Source: Paludibacter jiangxiensis (GTDB lineage Bacteria; Bacteroidota; Bacteroidia; Bacteroidales; Paludibacteraceae). From it: a stretch of DNA of 64,000 nt. The stretch spans positions 496,001 through 560,000 of the forward strand of contig NZ_BDCR01000004.1 in assembly GCF_001618385.1 (NCBI RefSeq), in the 5' to 3' direction. The number at the start of each line of letters is the position of its first letter. Position 1 is the stretch's first letter. The position numbers were made by a program, and so were the translations under genes. The notes below the pieces were generated by a model. It was given only the letters and a program-made list of their open reading frames with translations. It was not told the DNA's origin and did not search any database. Of the stretch, positions 17,814 to 26,956 are shown piece by piece.

Positions 17814-20117
17814 TTATACTAAATCTCCAACTTTATTGTTTCTTTTTTGATCTTCCACTATAGCATCCAATACTGCAACTATAGTCATATTTACAATATC
17901 CCGAACAGAACTTTCCACATCAAGAATATGAATTGGCTTATTCAATCCCATTTGGATCGGACCGATCATGTCTGCTAATCCCATTTCCAACAACAGCTTA
18001 CTAGCTGTATTCGCAGAACTTAAATTAGGGAATACCAATGTATTAACATCTCTACCAGCCAATTTATTGAAAGAATATTTTTCATCACGCAGTTTTTTGT
18101 TCAGAGCAATATTCACCTGCATTTCTCCATCCACAATCATATCCGGACATTCAGCATGAAGTCGTTTCACTACATTATGTACGCTGGCCGGGCTTCCTGT
18201 TTTGTCAATACCAAAGTTAGAATAAGAGATCATTGCCATAACAGGTTGATGGTTAAAGAATTTAACGGCATCATTAGCCAATTTGGCAATATCCACCAGC
18301 ACGTCTGTATTGGGATGTCTGTTAAATAAGGTATCGGCCATAAAGAAAGTTCCTTTTTTAGTGTTCAGAATATGCATTGCTGCAATATTATGCACACCTT
18401 CTCTGATGCCTATCACCTGTTTTGCGGCATTAATACTTTCAGTAAAGTTTGTGTAGGAGCCCGTAATCATCGCATCTGCATCACCGGTTTCTACCATCAT
18501 CATACCAAAATAATTACGCTCAAACATTTTTTCAAGAGCGTCTGGAAGAGTCATACCATCCCGGCCACACTTTTCAGTAAGCAATGACGCATAACGCGTA
18601 CGACGTTCTTCTTCCCTGTCATGGCGCAAATTTACTATTTCAATTCCTGCAAGGTCGATATTATTCTCTGCAGCCATCTTCTCTATACGTTCTTCATTCC
18701 CGAGCAATATTGGATGACATACACCCTCTGCCTTAGCTAGTTCAGCAGCTTTAAGCACATTCAAAAGGTTAGCTTCTGAAAATACCACTCTTTTCGGACT
18801 TTGGCGAGCCATCTCAACAAAATGTCGCAGCATCTTGTTATCCGAACCCATCAGTTCTCGCAACTTATCCTTGTATGCTTCCCAGTCTTCAATTTGAATA
18901 CGGGCTACACCTGAATCAATTGCAGCTTTGGCTACAGCTGGTGCTACAGTTGTAAGCAACCGGGGATCTAAAGGCTTAGGAATTATGTAAGAGCGACCAA
19001 AGCTAAGTTTGCTTAAATTGTACGCAGCGTTAACTACATCAGGAACCGGCTTTTTGGCCAATTCAGCAATAGCGCGCACAGCAGCAACTTTCATTTCTTC
19101 ATTAATAGTTCTGGATCTCACATCCAAAGCACCCCTAAATATATAAGGAAATCCTAGTACGTTGTTGATTTGATTAGGATAATCAGAACGTCCGGTAGCA
19201 AACAGAATATCGCCACGCGAATCCATTGCATCCGCATAGGAAATTTCAGGATTCGGATTAGCCAAAGCAAAGACAATAGGATCTTTAGCCATTGTTCGAA
19301 CCATTTCTTTACTCAACACGTCAGCAACAGATAATCCTAAGAAAACATCTGATCCATATACCGCATCTGCAAGGGTTTTTAGATCTGTGCGAGAAGTGGC
19401 AAATTCTTTTTTCTGATCTGTAAGGTTGCTACGTGTATCACAAATGACACCCTTACTATCAACCATCACAATATTCTCTCTTTTTGCCCCCAGGCAAATA
19501 TAAAGTCGGGCACAGGAATTTGCTGCTGCACCGGCACCGTTCACAACAATTTTTACTTCTTCAATTTTCTTCCCTACAATCTCAAGCGCATTTAACAATC
19601 CTGCTGCCGAAATAATAGCCGTTCCATGCTGATCGTCATGCATGATAGGAATATCAAGCTCTTCTTTTAAGCGGGTTTCTATTTCGAAACATTCAGGAGC
19701 CTTGATGTCTTCGAGATTTATACCTCCGAAAGTAGGTGAAATAGCTTTTACAGCCTGAATAAATTTTTCAGGATCTTTTTCGTTGACTTCGATGTCAAAA
19801 ACGTCAATCCCAGCAAATATTTTGAATAATAAGCCCTTACCTTCCATAACAGGTTTCCCGGCCAATGCTCCAATATCGCCTAATCCTAAAACTGCTGTTC
19901 CATTAGAAATTACAGCAACAAGGTTGCCTTTGGCTGTGTAGTCATATGCTGTATCCGGATCTTTTTCGATCTCTAGACAAGGCTCTGCCACACCTGGTGA
20001 ATAAGCTAAAGATAAATCTGTTTGTGTACTGTAAGGTTTTGTAGGAACCACCTCAATTTTACCGGGTTTGCCTTGTTTATGGTAGTTTAAGGCATCCTCT
20101 CTTGTTAGTTTAGCCAT
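17814..20117 (-). CDS. maeB: NADP-dependent malic enzyme (hybrid with Pta-like domain)
   Basis: Decarboxylates malate to pyruvate with reduction of NADP+. The 767 residues are the MaeB hybrid type: an N-terminal malic enzyme (about residues 1-430) with [11 protein letters not shown], the [20 protein letters not shown] metal/substrate region and [15 protein letters not shown] (NADP fold), then a phosphotransacetylase-like domain (about 440-760) with TGSYTNF and [16 protein letters not shown]. In other MaeB proteins the latter is regulatory, sensing acetyl-CoA. The ATG at 20117 (MAKLTRED) is chosen because the 16 upstream in-frame residues are hydrophobic and not family-like. DUF3109 follows in the same transcript. 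Confidence 0.95.
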   Translation of the reverse strand: MAKLTREDALNYHKQGKPGKIEVVPTKPYSTQTDLSLAYSPGVAEPCLEIEKDPDTAYDYTAKGNLVAVISNGTAVLGLGDIGALAGKPVMEGKGLLFKIFAGIDVFDIEVNEKDPEKFIQAVKAISPTFGGINLEDIKAPECFEIETRLKEELDIPIMHDDQHGTAIISAAGLLNALEIVGKKIEEVKIVVNGAGAAANSCARLYICLGAKRENIVMVDSKGVICDTRSNLTDQKKEFATSRTDLKTLADAVYGSDVFLGLSVADVLSKEMVRTMAKDPIVFALANPNPEISYADAMDSRGDILFATGRSDYPNQINNVLGFPYIFRGALDVRSRTINEEMKVAAVRAIAELAKKPVPDVVNAAYNLSKLSFGRSYIIPKPLDPRLLTTVAPAVAKAAIDSGVARIQIEDWEAYKDKLRELMGSDNKMLRHFVEMARQSPKRVVFSEANLLNVLKAAELAKAEGVCHPILLGNEERIEKMAAENNIDLAGIEIVNLRHDREEERRTRYASLLTEKCGRDGMTLPDALEKMFERNYFGMMMVETGDADAMITGSYTNFTESINAAKQVIGIREGVHNIAAMHILNTKKGTFFMADTLFNRHPNTDVLVDIAKLANDAVKFFNHQPVMAMISYSNFGIDKTGSPASVHNVVKRLHAECPDMIVDGEMQVNIALNKKLRDEKYSFNKLAGRDVNTLVFPNLSSANTASKLLLEMGLADMIGPIQMGLNKPIHILDVESSVRDIVNMTIVAVLDAIVEDQKRNNKVGDLV

Positions 20118-20153
20118 GGTGTAGTATTTGATAATGATGTTAATAATTAATCG

Positions 20154-20184
20154 CAAATTTAGCATTTTATCTCATTAAACCAGA
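20154..20184 (-). promoter_or_regulatory. Possible promoter for maeB
   Basis: Minus-strand TAAATTTG (20154-20161) lies 19 bases from TCTG (20181-20184), a three-of-four -33 match, about 35 bases before the maeB start. Confidence 0.35.
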
Positions 20185-20457
20185 AACCAAACAAGGCTTA
20201 TTTTCTTCGATATTCAAAAAATAAGCTAAATATTGCGTCAATTTATCACAATTTTCACAACTCCACGAATGAGTGCCAATTAGCTCTTAAATAGCAGCTC
20301 ATAACAACGTAAGCAATGATCAAATTTAACAAACACAGAATAAGCTGTTAGCATTCTACATGAAAATCAGAATATTCGATAAATATTTCAACGATAATCT
20401 TTAGAAAAGAGTGCAGCTAATATGTCACACTTCAATTTTTTTAAGAGTAATTTTATC

Positions 20458-20465
20458 TATTTTTG
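20458..20465 (+). promoter_or_regulatory. Possible -7 box for folA
   Basis: TATTTTTG fits TAnnTTTG 22 bases before the folA ATG. It lies inside the longer in-frame extension, supporting the downstream start. The -33 element is weak. Confidence 0.4.
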
Positions 20466-20487
20466 CACCATAAATAGATTCCTGACT

Positions 20488-20985
20488 ATGCCACACATTT
20501 CAATTATAGCAGCTGTAGCCTCCAACAATGCCATCGGCAAAGATAACGCCCTTCTATGCCATCTTCCCGGCGATTTACAGCGATTTAAACAACTAACCCT
20601 TCACCATACCATCATAATGGGGCACAAAACGTTCTTATCGCTTCCCAATGGCGCTTTGCCCAATCGCAAAAACATAGTTTTAAGCAAAACGGTACACGAA
20701 ATACCAAACTGCATTGTAATGGGGTCTCTCGAAGATGCTTTAGAATCTTGTAAAAATGAGGACGAAGTATTTATTATTGGAGGAGGAATACTTTACAAAC
20801 AAGCCTTGCCATTAGCCGACCGTCTATATCTTACCCATATCCATGCAAACCTAGAAGGCGATACGTTTTTTCCTATGGTAGATTATAGCCAATGGACAGA
20901 AATAACACGAGAAGACTTAAATTCTGGAGAAAAATGCCCGCATTCGTATTCTTTTATCAATTACGAGCGAAGCATAATTAATTGA
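20488..20985 (+). CDS. folA: Dihydrofolate reductase
   Basis: Reduces dihydrofolate to tetrahydrofolate with NADPH. The 165 residues are the classic bacterial size. Motifs are ISIIAAVASNNAIGKDN at the N-terminus, the active-site acidic residue in LPGDLQRFK, TIIMGHKTFLSLP and the NADPH loop FIIGGGILYKQALPLADRLY. The frame is open 22 codons further upstream, but that part carries a -7 box and is not family-like, so the ATG at 20488 is used. The stop codon abuts the stop of the convergent capA gene with no bases between. No thyA is adjacent. Confidence 0.95.
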   Translation: MPHISIIAAVASNNAIGKDNALLCHLPGDLQRFKQLTLHHTIIMGHKTFLSLPNGALPNRKNIVLSKTVHEIPNCIVMGSLEDALESCKNEDEVFIIGGGILYKQALPLADRLYLTHIHANLEGDTFFPMVDYSQWTEITREDLNSGEKCPHSYSFINYERSIIN

Positions 20986-22107
20986 TTATTTGAAGCTTTG
21001 TATATTTTGGAGGCGGTTTCGTGTGTCCTGATCAAAAGTGACCAACATTGAATCATCACGAGCTGGCAAACTAACAGATAACAGTCCGTTTCTGTATTTT
21101 TCCGTAGGAATTAAATAGTATTGAAATTTACGGTTCAGTGTTCCTTTATATACATAAAACGGGAGATAATCTACTTTTTTAATTTTACAGCTATTCTTCA
21201 AAATCGTGATCCTTGCTAATATTCCCCCATTAGAATTACGCCAACGTTGATTCGAGATCATATTTCCTAAGGAATAAAATACAGGGATTTTAGAGCTGTC
21301 AGAACGGCTCAACATCTCGAAATTCTGGACTACATGAGGATGTGAACCAATAATAGCATCAACTCCGGCTTTTGTCATAAAACCAGCCAGGCTTTCTTGA
21401 AGAGAATTGGATTTCAATTCATATTCATTGCCCCAATGAATGGTCATCACGACAAATTGAGCTCCCCTTTTGCGAGCAGTCTGAATATCGTTTCTTATTT
21501 GTACTGTATCAATCAAATTAACAATTTTCGGAGCAGAAACTACATGTCCATTTGTACCAAAAGTACAATTCAACAGCGCAATTTTCAAGCCTTTCACTTC
21601 AATAATAAGAGGATACAGAGAATCCCTCTGTGCTTGATTGGGATACACTCCCATTGATTTTACCTTCTTATTTACAGTAATATAAGAACGTTCAATCCCA
21701 CGTTCCCCTCTATCTGCAATGTGATTGTTGGCCAATTGCATAACCTTGAACCCTGCATTAACAGCACCATCCAATAACGCATCAGGGCTTGAAAAACAAG
21801 GATAACCACTATATGGCTTTCCTGCTAAAGGAACTTCCAGATTAGCTACCGCAATGTCTGCTGATTTAATATAAGGCTCTATATAGGTATAACAAGGATT
21901 AAAATCATAAGTCTTTGTAGACTTATTATAAGCAGCCTCAATTTGAGGTACATGCCCCATAATATCTCCGGCGAATACCAAAATAATGGAATCGTTTTTG
22001 GTAGGTTCGCCATGTGTATTATCCTTTGTATCAGGAGCTTTATACGATAAAGAAACCCAAACGATGGATAATAGCATGAACAAGGATATGTACCAGCTTT
22101 TTTTCAT
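20986..22107 (-). CDS. CapA family poly-gamma-glutamate-type metallophosphatase
   Basis: A 373-residue protein of the CapA/PGA_cap family, related to the calcineurin-like phosphoesterase fold. An N-terminal hydrophobic segment (KKSWYISLFMLLSIVWVSLS) is a signal peptide or anchor, placing it outside the inner membrane. Family motifs are LVFAGDIMGH, ADIAVANLEVPL, MQLANNHIADRGERGI, TIHWGNEY and IIGSHPHVVQ. No other capsule or polyglutamate genes are near, so capsule synthesis is not supported; a role in envelope polymer metabolism is inference. It starts five bases after pyrD and is the last gene of the pyrK-pyrD operon. Confidence 0.88.
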   Translation of the reverse strand: MKKSWYISLFMLLSIVWVSLSYKAPDTKDNTHGEPTKNDSIILVFAGDIMGHVPQIEAAYNKSTKTYDFNPCYTYIEPYIKSADIAVANLEVPLAGKPYSGYPCFSSPDALLDGAVNAGFKVMQLANNHIADRGERGIERSYITVNKKVKSMGVYPNQAQRDSLYPLIIEVKGLKIALLNCTFGTNGHVVSAPKIVNLIDTVQIRNDIQTARKRGAQFVVMTIHWGNEYELKSNSLQESLAGFMTKAGVDAIIGSHPHVVQNFEMLSRSDSSKIPVFYSLGNMISNQRWRNSNGGILARITILKNSCKIKKVDYLPFYVYKGTLNRKFQYYLIPTEKYRNGLLSVSLPARDDSMLVTFDQDTRNRLQNIQSFK

Positions 22108-22112
22108 ATATG

Positions 22113-23024
22113 TTATGCTTCTAACGCTCCAATTATATCATAAATGGAAGAACACCCGTGTCTGTCAAGATATTCATTAATACCTTCAACTACTTTTACA
22201 CTGATAGCCGGGTCTATAAAATTGGCTGTGCCTATTTGGATTGCTGTTGCACCGGCAAGGAAAAATTCAATCGCATCTGCTGTATTCATAATGCCTCCCA
22301 ACCCTATTACAGGTATTTTAACAGCCTTTGCAACCTGCCATACCATACGTAATGCTACAGGCTTGACGCAAGGCCCGGACAAGCCTCCTGTTATCGTTGA
22401 AAGATAGGGCTTTCTGGTTTCCGCATCAATCGCCATACCTAATAATGTATTTATTAATGACACGGAATCAGCACCTTCCTCTTCGACTGCTTGAGCAATC
22501 GATGCAATATCAGTCACATTAGGAGATAATTTCACAATCAGAGTCTTGGAATAAGCTTTACGAACAGCCCGAACCACCTCTGCTGCACCAGCGCAACTAA
22601 CACCGAAAGTCATTCCACCTTGCTTCACGTTCGGACACGATATGTTGAGCTCTATAGCGGGTATTTTATCCAGTTCATTAACTTTTTCAGCCGTAGCTAC
22701 ATAGTCTTCAATAGTAGAGCCGGAAACATTGACCATTATGTTAGTATCATAGTCTTTTATACGAGGATAAATAGATGAAATGAAATAGTCAACACCTTTA
22801 TTTTGCAGACCTACAGCATTTAACATTCCTGATGGTGTCTCTGCCATACGGGGATAAGCATTCCCTTCTCTATGTCGAATGGTAGTGCCTTTTGTAAAAA
22901 TACCCCCTATTCGATCTAAATCCATAAAATCAGTATACTCTTCGCCAAAACCAAATGTCCCGGAAGCGGTCGTTACCGGATTTTTGAACTCTAACTCCCC
23001 TATTCTTATCTTTAAATCTGCCAT
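22113..23024 (-). CDS. pyrD: Dihydroorotate dehydrogenase, class 1B catalytic subunit
   Basis: Oxidises dihydroorotate to orotate, the fourth step of pyrimidine synthesis, and passes electrons to PyrK and NAD+. The 303 residues are the usual class 1B length. FMN-barrel motifs are [23 protein letters not shown], the active-site Cys segment [23 protein letters not shown] and the phosphate-binding [11 protein letters not shown]. Its start overlaps the end of pyrK by 13 bases, indicating translational coupling. It fits with carAB at the left end of the window functionally but is not linked to it. Confidence 0.96.
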   Translation of the reverse strand: MADLKIRIGELEFKNPVTTASGTFGFGEEYTDFMDLDRIGGIFTKGTTIRHREGNAYPRMAETPSGMLNAVGLQNKGVDYFISSIYPRIKDYDTNIMVNVSGSTIEDYVATAEKVNELDKIPAIELNISCPNVKQGGMTFGVSCAGAAEVVRAVRKAYSKTLIVKLSPNVTDIASIAQAVEEEGADSVSLINTLLGMAIDAETRKPYLSTITGGLSGPCVKPVALRMVWQVAKAVKIPVIGLGGIMNTADAIEFFLAGATAIQIGTANFIDPAISVKVVEGINEYLDRHGCSSIYDIIGALEA

Positions 23025-23785
23025 GATAATTCTTTTGTGTTAAATACCGGACCTTCAGAACAAACGCACTTATGACCACTTTGAGTCTGCGTTACACAAC
23101 ATAAGCAAGCTCCAAAGCCACATGCCATCTTATTCTCCAGCGAGGCCTCGCATTCGATATCATTATTCTGAGCAAATCGGGCAACAGCCTGCATCATAGG
23201 TGTTGGCCCACAGGTGTATATCTTATCAATATGTTCCTGTAATTTAGAGTGTTGTGTAACAAAACCCTTTTCACCAGCACTGCCATCTTCGGTAGTAATA
23301 AAAACTTCTCCAAATTGCTTAAAATCATCTATTTGCATCAAACCATCAGCAGATCTGGCACCTAGCAAGAACATAGGATTACAACCTTGTTGTTTTAATA
23401 GAGATCCCATATATAATAACGGAGCAATACCAACTCCACCTCCCACCAATAATAGACGCGATTGAGCACTTTGTGGCATTGTAAAAGAATTTCCTAATGG
23501 AAGAAGCATGTTTACTACATCTCCGGTCTTATATTCAGACATTTTCCGGGTTCCTTCGCCTACCTTCTGAACCAATAACCACAATTCGTTCTTCTGTTGA
23601 TCGACGAAATTAACGGAAATAGGACGTCTAAGGAACACTCCGGGAGCATTATCTACCCGTACCTGAACAAACTGACCAGGTAACATCTCTGGAAGTTGCT
23701 CTTTATGTGTAAATTTCAATAAAAAATGGTTGCTTCCCAACGGTATATTCGCGGAAACAACCATATCTAGCGAGCATTTTTTCAT
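23012..23785 (-). CDS. pyrK: Dihydroorotate dehydrogenase electron transfer subunit
   Basis: The FAD and [2Fe-2S] subunit that lets PyrD use NAD+. The 257 residues begin with a ferredoxin-reductase-type FAD domain ([18 protein letters not shown]). The NAD domain ([26 protein letters not shown]) follows, and then a C-terminal cluster motif with cysteines in [10 protein letters not shown] and [10 protein letters not shown]. It is the first gene of the operon and overlaps pyrD by 13 bases. Confidence 0.95.
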   Translation of the reverse strand: MKKCSLDMVVSANIPLGSNHFLLKFTHKEQLPEMLPGQFVQVRVDNAPGVFLRRPISVNFVDQQKNELWLLVQKVGEGTRKMSEYKTGDVVNMLLPLGNSFTMPQSAQSRLLLVGGGVGIAPLLYMGSLLKQQGCNPMFLLGARSADGLMQIDDFKQFGEVFITTEDGSAGEKGFVTQHSKLQEHIDKIYTCGPTPMMQAVARFAQNNDIECEASLENKMACGFGACLCCVTQTQSGHKCVCSEGPVFNTKELSWQI

Positions 23786-23802
23786 ATGTAATAATTTGAC
23801 TG

Positions 23803-23834
23803 CAAAATTACGCAGTTATCTCTTAACTTACAAG
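23803..23834 (-). promoter_or_regulatory. Candidate promoter for pyrK-pyrD-capA
   Basis: Minus-strand TAATTTTG (23803-23810) lies 20 bases from CTTG (23831-23834, three of four -33 bases), 18 bases from the pyrK start. It overlaps the spacer after the XRE gene. Confidence 0.5.
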
Positions 23835-23849
23835 AGATGTCAATAACTT

Positions 23850-24305
23850 CTACGACTTGTCCTGAAGCGAATTTGGGAGAAACTCTTCAAAAGTCATATC
23901 TGAGTAGTATACGGTTATCTTTTTAACAGTTTTCTCTTTCACTACAGTACATTTTTCCATCACTTTTTCTGATTCTTCCTGTTTCGCTTCTTTTTCCTGC
24001 ACGTTTTTTTCAACAGTTTTTTGCTCATAAATAGCAGTATTACTGGATATTTCAGGCTTAATATCAAATAATGAACCCTGTCTAGAAGGCAATTCTTCGC
24101 GATACATTGCTCCCACCCCTAAAATAAGCCAATCTGGATTGATTGCAGGAAAGGCATTCAGAATTTTCTGAGCGACTTCTAAACTTGGTTTATTACGCCC
24201 ATTCAAGATATGAGAGACAACCGATGGTTGCGTTCCAATCATAATTGCAAATCGAGTAGGAGATATTTGTTCCGTCTCCATCAATTTTGAAATGCGATCT
24301 TTCAT
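23850..24305 (-). CDS. XRE family helix-turn-helix regulator
   Basis: A 151-residue DNA-binding protein. Residues 1-65 form a Cro/C1-type helix-turn-helix (ISPTRFAIMIGTQPSVVSHI then LNGRNKPSLEVAQKILNAF), a layout common in Bacteroidales. The rest is a polar Glu/Lys-rich tail (about 85-151) with no recognised domain. The gene lies 64 bases before pyrK on the same strand but there is a promoter-like site between them. Upstream is a 900-base gene-poor region with four copies of a TACAAATGTA-type motif, which are plausible binding sites for self-control. The target genes cannot be read from the sequence. Confidence 0.85.
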   Translation of the reverse strand: MKDRISKLMETEQISPTRFAIMIGTQPSVVSHILNGRNKPSLEVAQKILNAFPAINPDWLILGVGAMYREELPSRQGSLFDIKPEISSNTAIYEQKTVEKNVQEKEAKQEESEKVMEKCTVVKEKTVKKITVYYSDMTFEEFLPNSLQDKS

Positions 24306-24406
24306 AAGACAACAACATTAAGATTTACTACTAATAAAAGGGCTAAATGCGACATCTGATCTTTGATAATTGTAAAAACAAGCCTCTAATACTCGTTTTT
24401 GAACAC

Positions 24407-24483
24407 TACAAATGTAAACAATAATATTCACAAATGCAATGCTATACAAATGTATAACGCTACCTTTTGTAAATACATTTGTA
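24407..24483. promoter_or_regulatory. Four repeated TACAAATGTA-type motifs, candidate operators
   Basis: Copies lie at 24407-24416 (TACAAATGTA), 24429-24438 (CACAAATGCA), 24445-24454 (TACAAATGTA, extended to an ATACA/TGTAT inverted repeat) and 24474-24483 (TACATTTGTA, opposite orientation). Because the reverse complement contains TACATTTG, each full copy also resembles a Bacteroidota -7 box. They are about 100-180 bases upstream of the XRE regulator start. Confidence 0.5.
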
Positions 24484-24888
24484 AATTACCCGAACAAAAC
24501 AGAGTAAATATAAAACGACTAATAAATCAGCTGTTTAGGAAGGCATTAATTATATTTGAATATTAATTATATTGTTTATATAATTAGTCTTATATTGCTT
24601 ATTATTATGATATTAGTGATATGAAAATGAACTTTATCAGTAACTTAAGCATTAAATAGGACAAATACTCCATTCTTATTAATTAAAAAATAGAGTAAAT
24701 ACATATAATATATTAGTATATAGTTTATTATAGTTCTTAAAATCATACTTGTTAATTGATTGTACATATCGTATTTTACAAATGGAAATACTCATTAAAA
24801 TACCCAGATCAAGTATATCTTAATTCAGCTTGAATTGTTGCTTTACAATTGTATTGTGCATCTTTGTTTTCAAATGTAAAATACAAAC

Positions 24889-25047
24889 GTGAAAATCAGC
24901 CATCAGTACATAAAAAATGAAGTCGCAAATTTTCTTGAAAATGATGAAAAATATTCTTCCATGACAGTTTTACTCATTTCGTTTAGATGGTCTAACTATT
25001 ATGATTTCCCAATAACGCATCTATTATACTATATAACAATGTATTAG
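24889..25047 (+). CDS. Doubtful small open frame
   Basis: A 52-codon frame starting with GTG (VKISHQYIKN) and ending ...LLYYITMY. The only support is that it stays open in very AT-rich DNA and follows a near-promoter sequence (CATCTTTG). No family is recognised and no good ribosome site is seen. It may be chance or a decayed fragment. Confidence 0.15.
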   Translation: MKISHQYIKNEVANFLENDEKYSSMTVLLISFRWSNYYDFPITHLLYYITMY

Positions 25048-25152
25048 CTCTGTAATAAACACTTTTAAACCAATTGAGAGTGCAATATTTGCTCACTCAT
25101 CAGGAATTTGTATTGTTTTATGCAACTCTGACGTAATTATGTCACATTCCAA

Positions 25153-25184
25153 TTTGCATAGGAGATTATAAAACTCTACTTTTG
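25153..25184 (+). promoter_or_regulatory. Bacteroidota promoter for the rRNA methyltransferase gene
   Basis: TTTG (25153-25156), 20 bases, TACTTTTG (25177-25184): a full consensus match, 20 bases before the GTG start, implying a very short leader. Confidence 0.75.
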
Positions 25185-25204
25185 CACTCTAAATTGATTT
25201 TATT

Positions 25205-26614
25205 GTGAGACGTACTAAAAAACCACTTCCCATTCTTGAAAATGTAACTATCTTGGATGTGGCCGCTGAAGGAAAAGCGATCGCCAAGAATAATGACATG
25301 GTCATCTTTGTCCCTTATGTTGCCCCCAGCGATATTGTGGATATTCAGTTAACCCGTAAAAAGAACAGCTACGCAGAAGGAAAAGCTGTAAATTTCCACT
25401 CCTACTCAACAGAAAGAGTAGAACCCGTATGCGAACATTTTGGAGTGTGTGGTGGTTGCAAATGGCAGCATCTGAATTATCAGGCCCAGCTGAAGTACAA
25501 ACAACAACAAGTCACCGACAACCTTACCAGAATTGGTAAAATTGAATTACCTGATATTTCTCCAATTCTAGGATCAAAAGATATAACGCATTACCGAAAT
25601 AAGCTGGAATTCACTTTTTCGAATAAACGCTGGATGACAGACGAAGAAATCAAATCCAACGCCCAGTTCGAAGATATGAATGCTTTGGGATTTCATATTC
25701 CAACTTATTTCGATAAAGTATTAGACATAAAAAAATGTTGGCTGCAAGACGATATTGCAAATCAAATTCGATTGGCGGTTAGAAGCTATGCCATAGAGCA
25801 TCATCTTGCTTTTTTCGACCTGAGAAACCAGGCTGGTTTCCTTAGAAACATGATAATTCGCACCAGCACAACGGGAGAATTGATGCTCATAATGGTCTTC
25901 TTTAAAGAGGAGAAAGAAAAACGAGAAAATCTATTGGATCATCTCCTGTCATTGTTTCCCAACATCACATCTCTGGTTTATATCATTAATGAAAAAGTTA
26001 ACGATACCATCACCGATCAGGATGTTATTTTATACCACGGTAGAGATCACATTTTCGAGCAAATGGAAGATTTGAAGTTCAAGATTGGAGCTAAATCGTT
26101 CTACCAGACTAATTCGAAACAGGCTTACGAGTTATACAAGATAGTCAGAGACTTTGCACAGCTGTCAGGAAATGAACTGGTGTATGACCTTTACACCGGA
26201 ACCGGAACTATAGCCAATTTTGTATCTCACCAAGCAAAAAAAGTTGTTGGTATTGAATATGTACCAGAAGCTATCGAAGATGCCAAAGTAAATTCAGAGC
26301 TGAATAGCGTACAGAATACTTTGTTTTACGCCGGAGATATGAAAGACATCCTGAATAATGATTTTATCAATGAACATGGACATCCGGATGTAATTATTAC
26401 AGATCCTCCACGCGCAGGAATGCACACCAATGTCGTTGATGCCATTATTTTTGCAGCTCCGAAGAGAATTGTATATGTCAGTTGCAATCCGGCTACTCAG
26501 GCGAGAGACTTAAGTCTGCTGGATGAACAATATAAGGTAACACGTGTGCAACCTGTAGATATGTTTCCGCATACTCATCATGTGGAAAATGTGGTTCTTT
26601 TAGAAAAGCGATAA
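25205..26614 (+). CDS. rlmD: 23S rRNA (uracil-5-)-methyltransferase, RumA/RlmD type
   Basis: A SAM-dependent enzyme forming 5-methyluridine in 23S rRNA. The 469 residues comprise an N-terminal TRAM RNA-binding domain (about 1-65), an iron-sulfur cysteine set (CEHFGVCGGCKWQHL, about 77-92) and a C-terminal methyltransferase domain. The latter has VYDLYTGTGTIANF, the IITDPPRAGMH motif and the catalytic Cys in YVSCNPATQARDL. The start is GTG, since no ATG is available and the promoter lies just upstream. The exact target (U1939, U747 or a tRNA site) cannot be decided by eye, so the symbol is a best guess. Confidence 0.88.
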   Translation: MRRTKKPLPILENVTILDVAAEGKAIAKNNDMVIFVPYVAPSDIVDIQLTRKKNSYAEGKAVNFHSYSTERVEPVCEHFGVCGGCKWQHLNYQAQLKYKQQQVTDNLTRIGKIELPDISPILGSKDITHYRNKLEFTFSNKRWMTDEEIKSNAQFEDMNALGFHIPTYFDKVLDIKKCWLQDDIANQIRLAVRSYAIEHHLAFFDLRNQAGFLRNMIIRTSTTGELMLIMVFFKEEKEKRENLLDHLLSLFPNITSLVYIINEKVNDTITDQDVILYHGRDHIFEQMEDLKFKIGAKSFYQTNSKQAYELYKIVRDFAQLSGNELVYDLYTGTGTIANFVSHQAKKVVGIEYVPEAIEDAKVNSELNSVQNTLFYAGDMKDILNNDFINEHGHPDVIITDPPRAGMHTNVVDAIIFAAPKRIVYVSCNPATQARDLSLLDEQYKVTRVQPVDMFPHTHHVENVVLLEKR

Positions 26615-26956
26615 AGACTGGATTCGGAAAATCAAAGCCCGATTATCCTGAAATGTACACTGGCTCAGAACACAATATATTGAAATAATTAGCATTTTTG
26701 AGATTAATCTCTGGCGAATTTCAAGGATTTTATCACCTGACTTAACTTACATACATATCACATAATATCAGCTTGTTACACTTGCGAACAAACTGACATT
26801 TTATTATGTGCGTACAAATTCGCAAAGTGAATAATCTGATTTAGAGCTTTGATTCGTTTAGGATAGAGTCTATAAGCAAGAATATTATTATAGGCTCTCA
26901 AAAACAATATTTACATCACTCGTTTTCGATTATCGAAACGATCAAATTATATTATC
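26615..26956 (+). other. Spacer with inverted repeats before marC
   Basis: No gene is seen. It holds a perfect 12-base palindrome GAGATTAATCTC (26700-26711), a CACTTGCGAA/TTCGCAAAGTG pair (26779-26788 and 26819-26829, one bulged base), and a hairpin GAGTCTATAA/TTATAGGCTC (26866-26875 and 26888-26897, one G-U) just before marC. None has a T tract. Confidence 0.5.

Larger units (their letters stand above)
20118..20487. other. Divergent spacer between maeB and folA
   Basis: 370 bases without a convincing gene. It holds promoter-like elements for both flanking genes (20154-20184 minus, 20458-20465 plus) and two very short open frames of 11 and 14 codons that I do not believe are genes. Confidence 0.6.
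24306..25204. other. AT-rich gene-poor region
   Basis: About 900 bases, very AT-rich, between the divergent XRE regulator and the rRNA methyltransferase gene. It holds the motif cluster at 24407-24483, two direct copies of ATTAATTATAT (24545-24555 and 24562-24572), a doubtful 52-codon frame with a GTG start (24889-25047) and the promoter at 25153-25184. I see no tRNA, insertion-sequence end or recognisable gene fragment. Confidence 0.7.

Noticed and set aside
24621-24659. A 12-codon frame MKMNFISNLSIK in the AT-rich region
   Set aside because: Too short, no ribosome site or conservation evidence.
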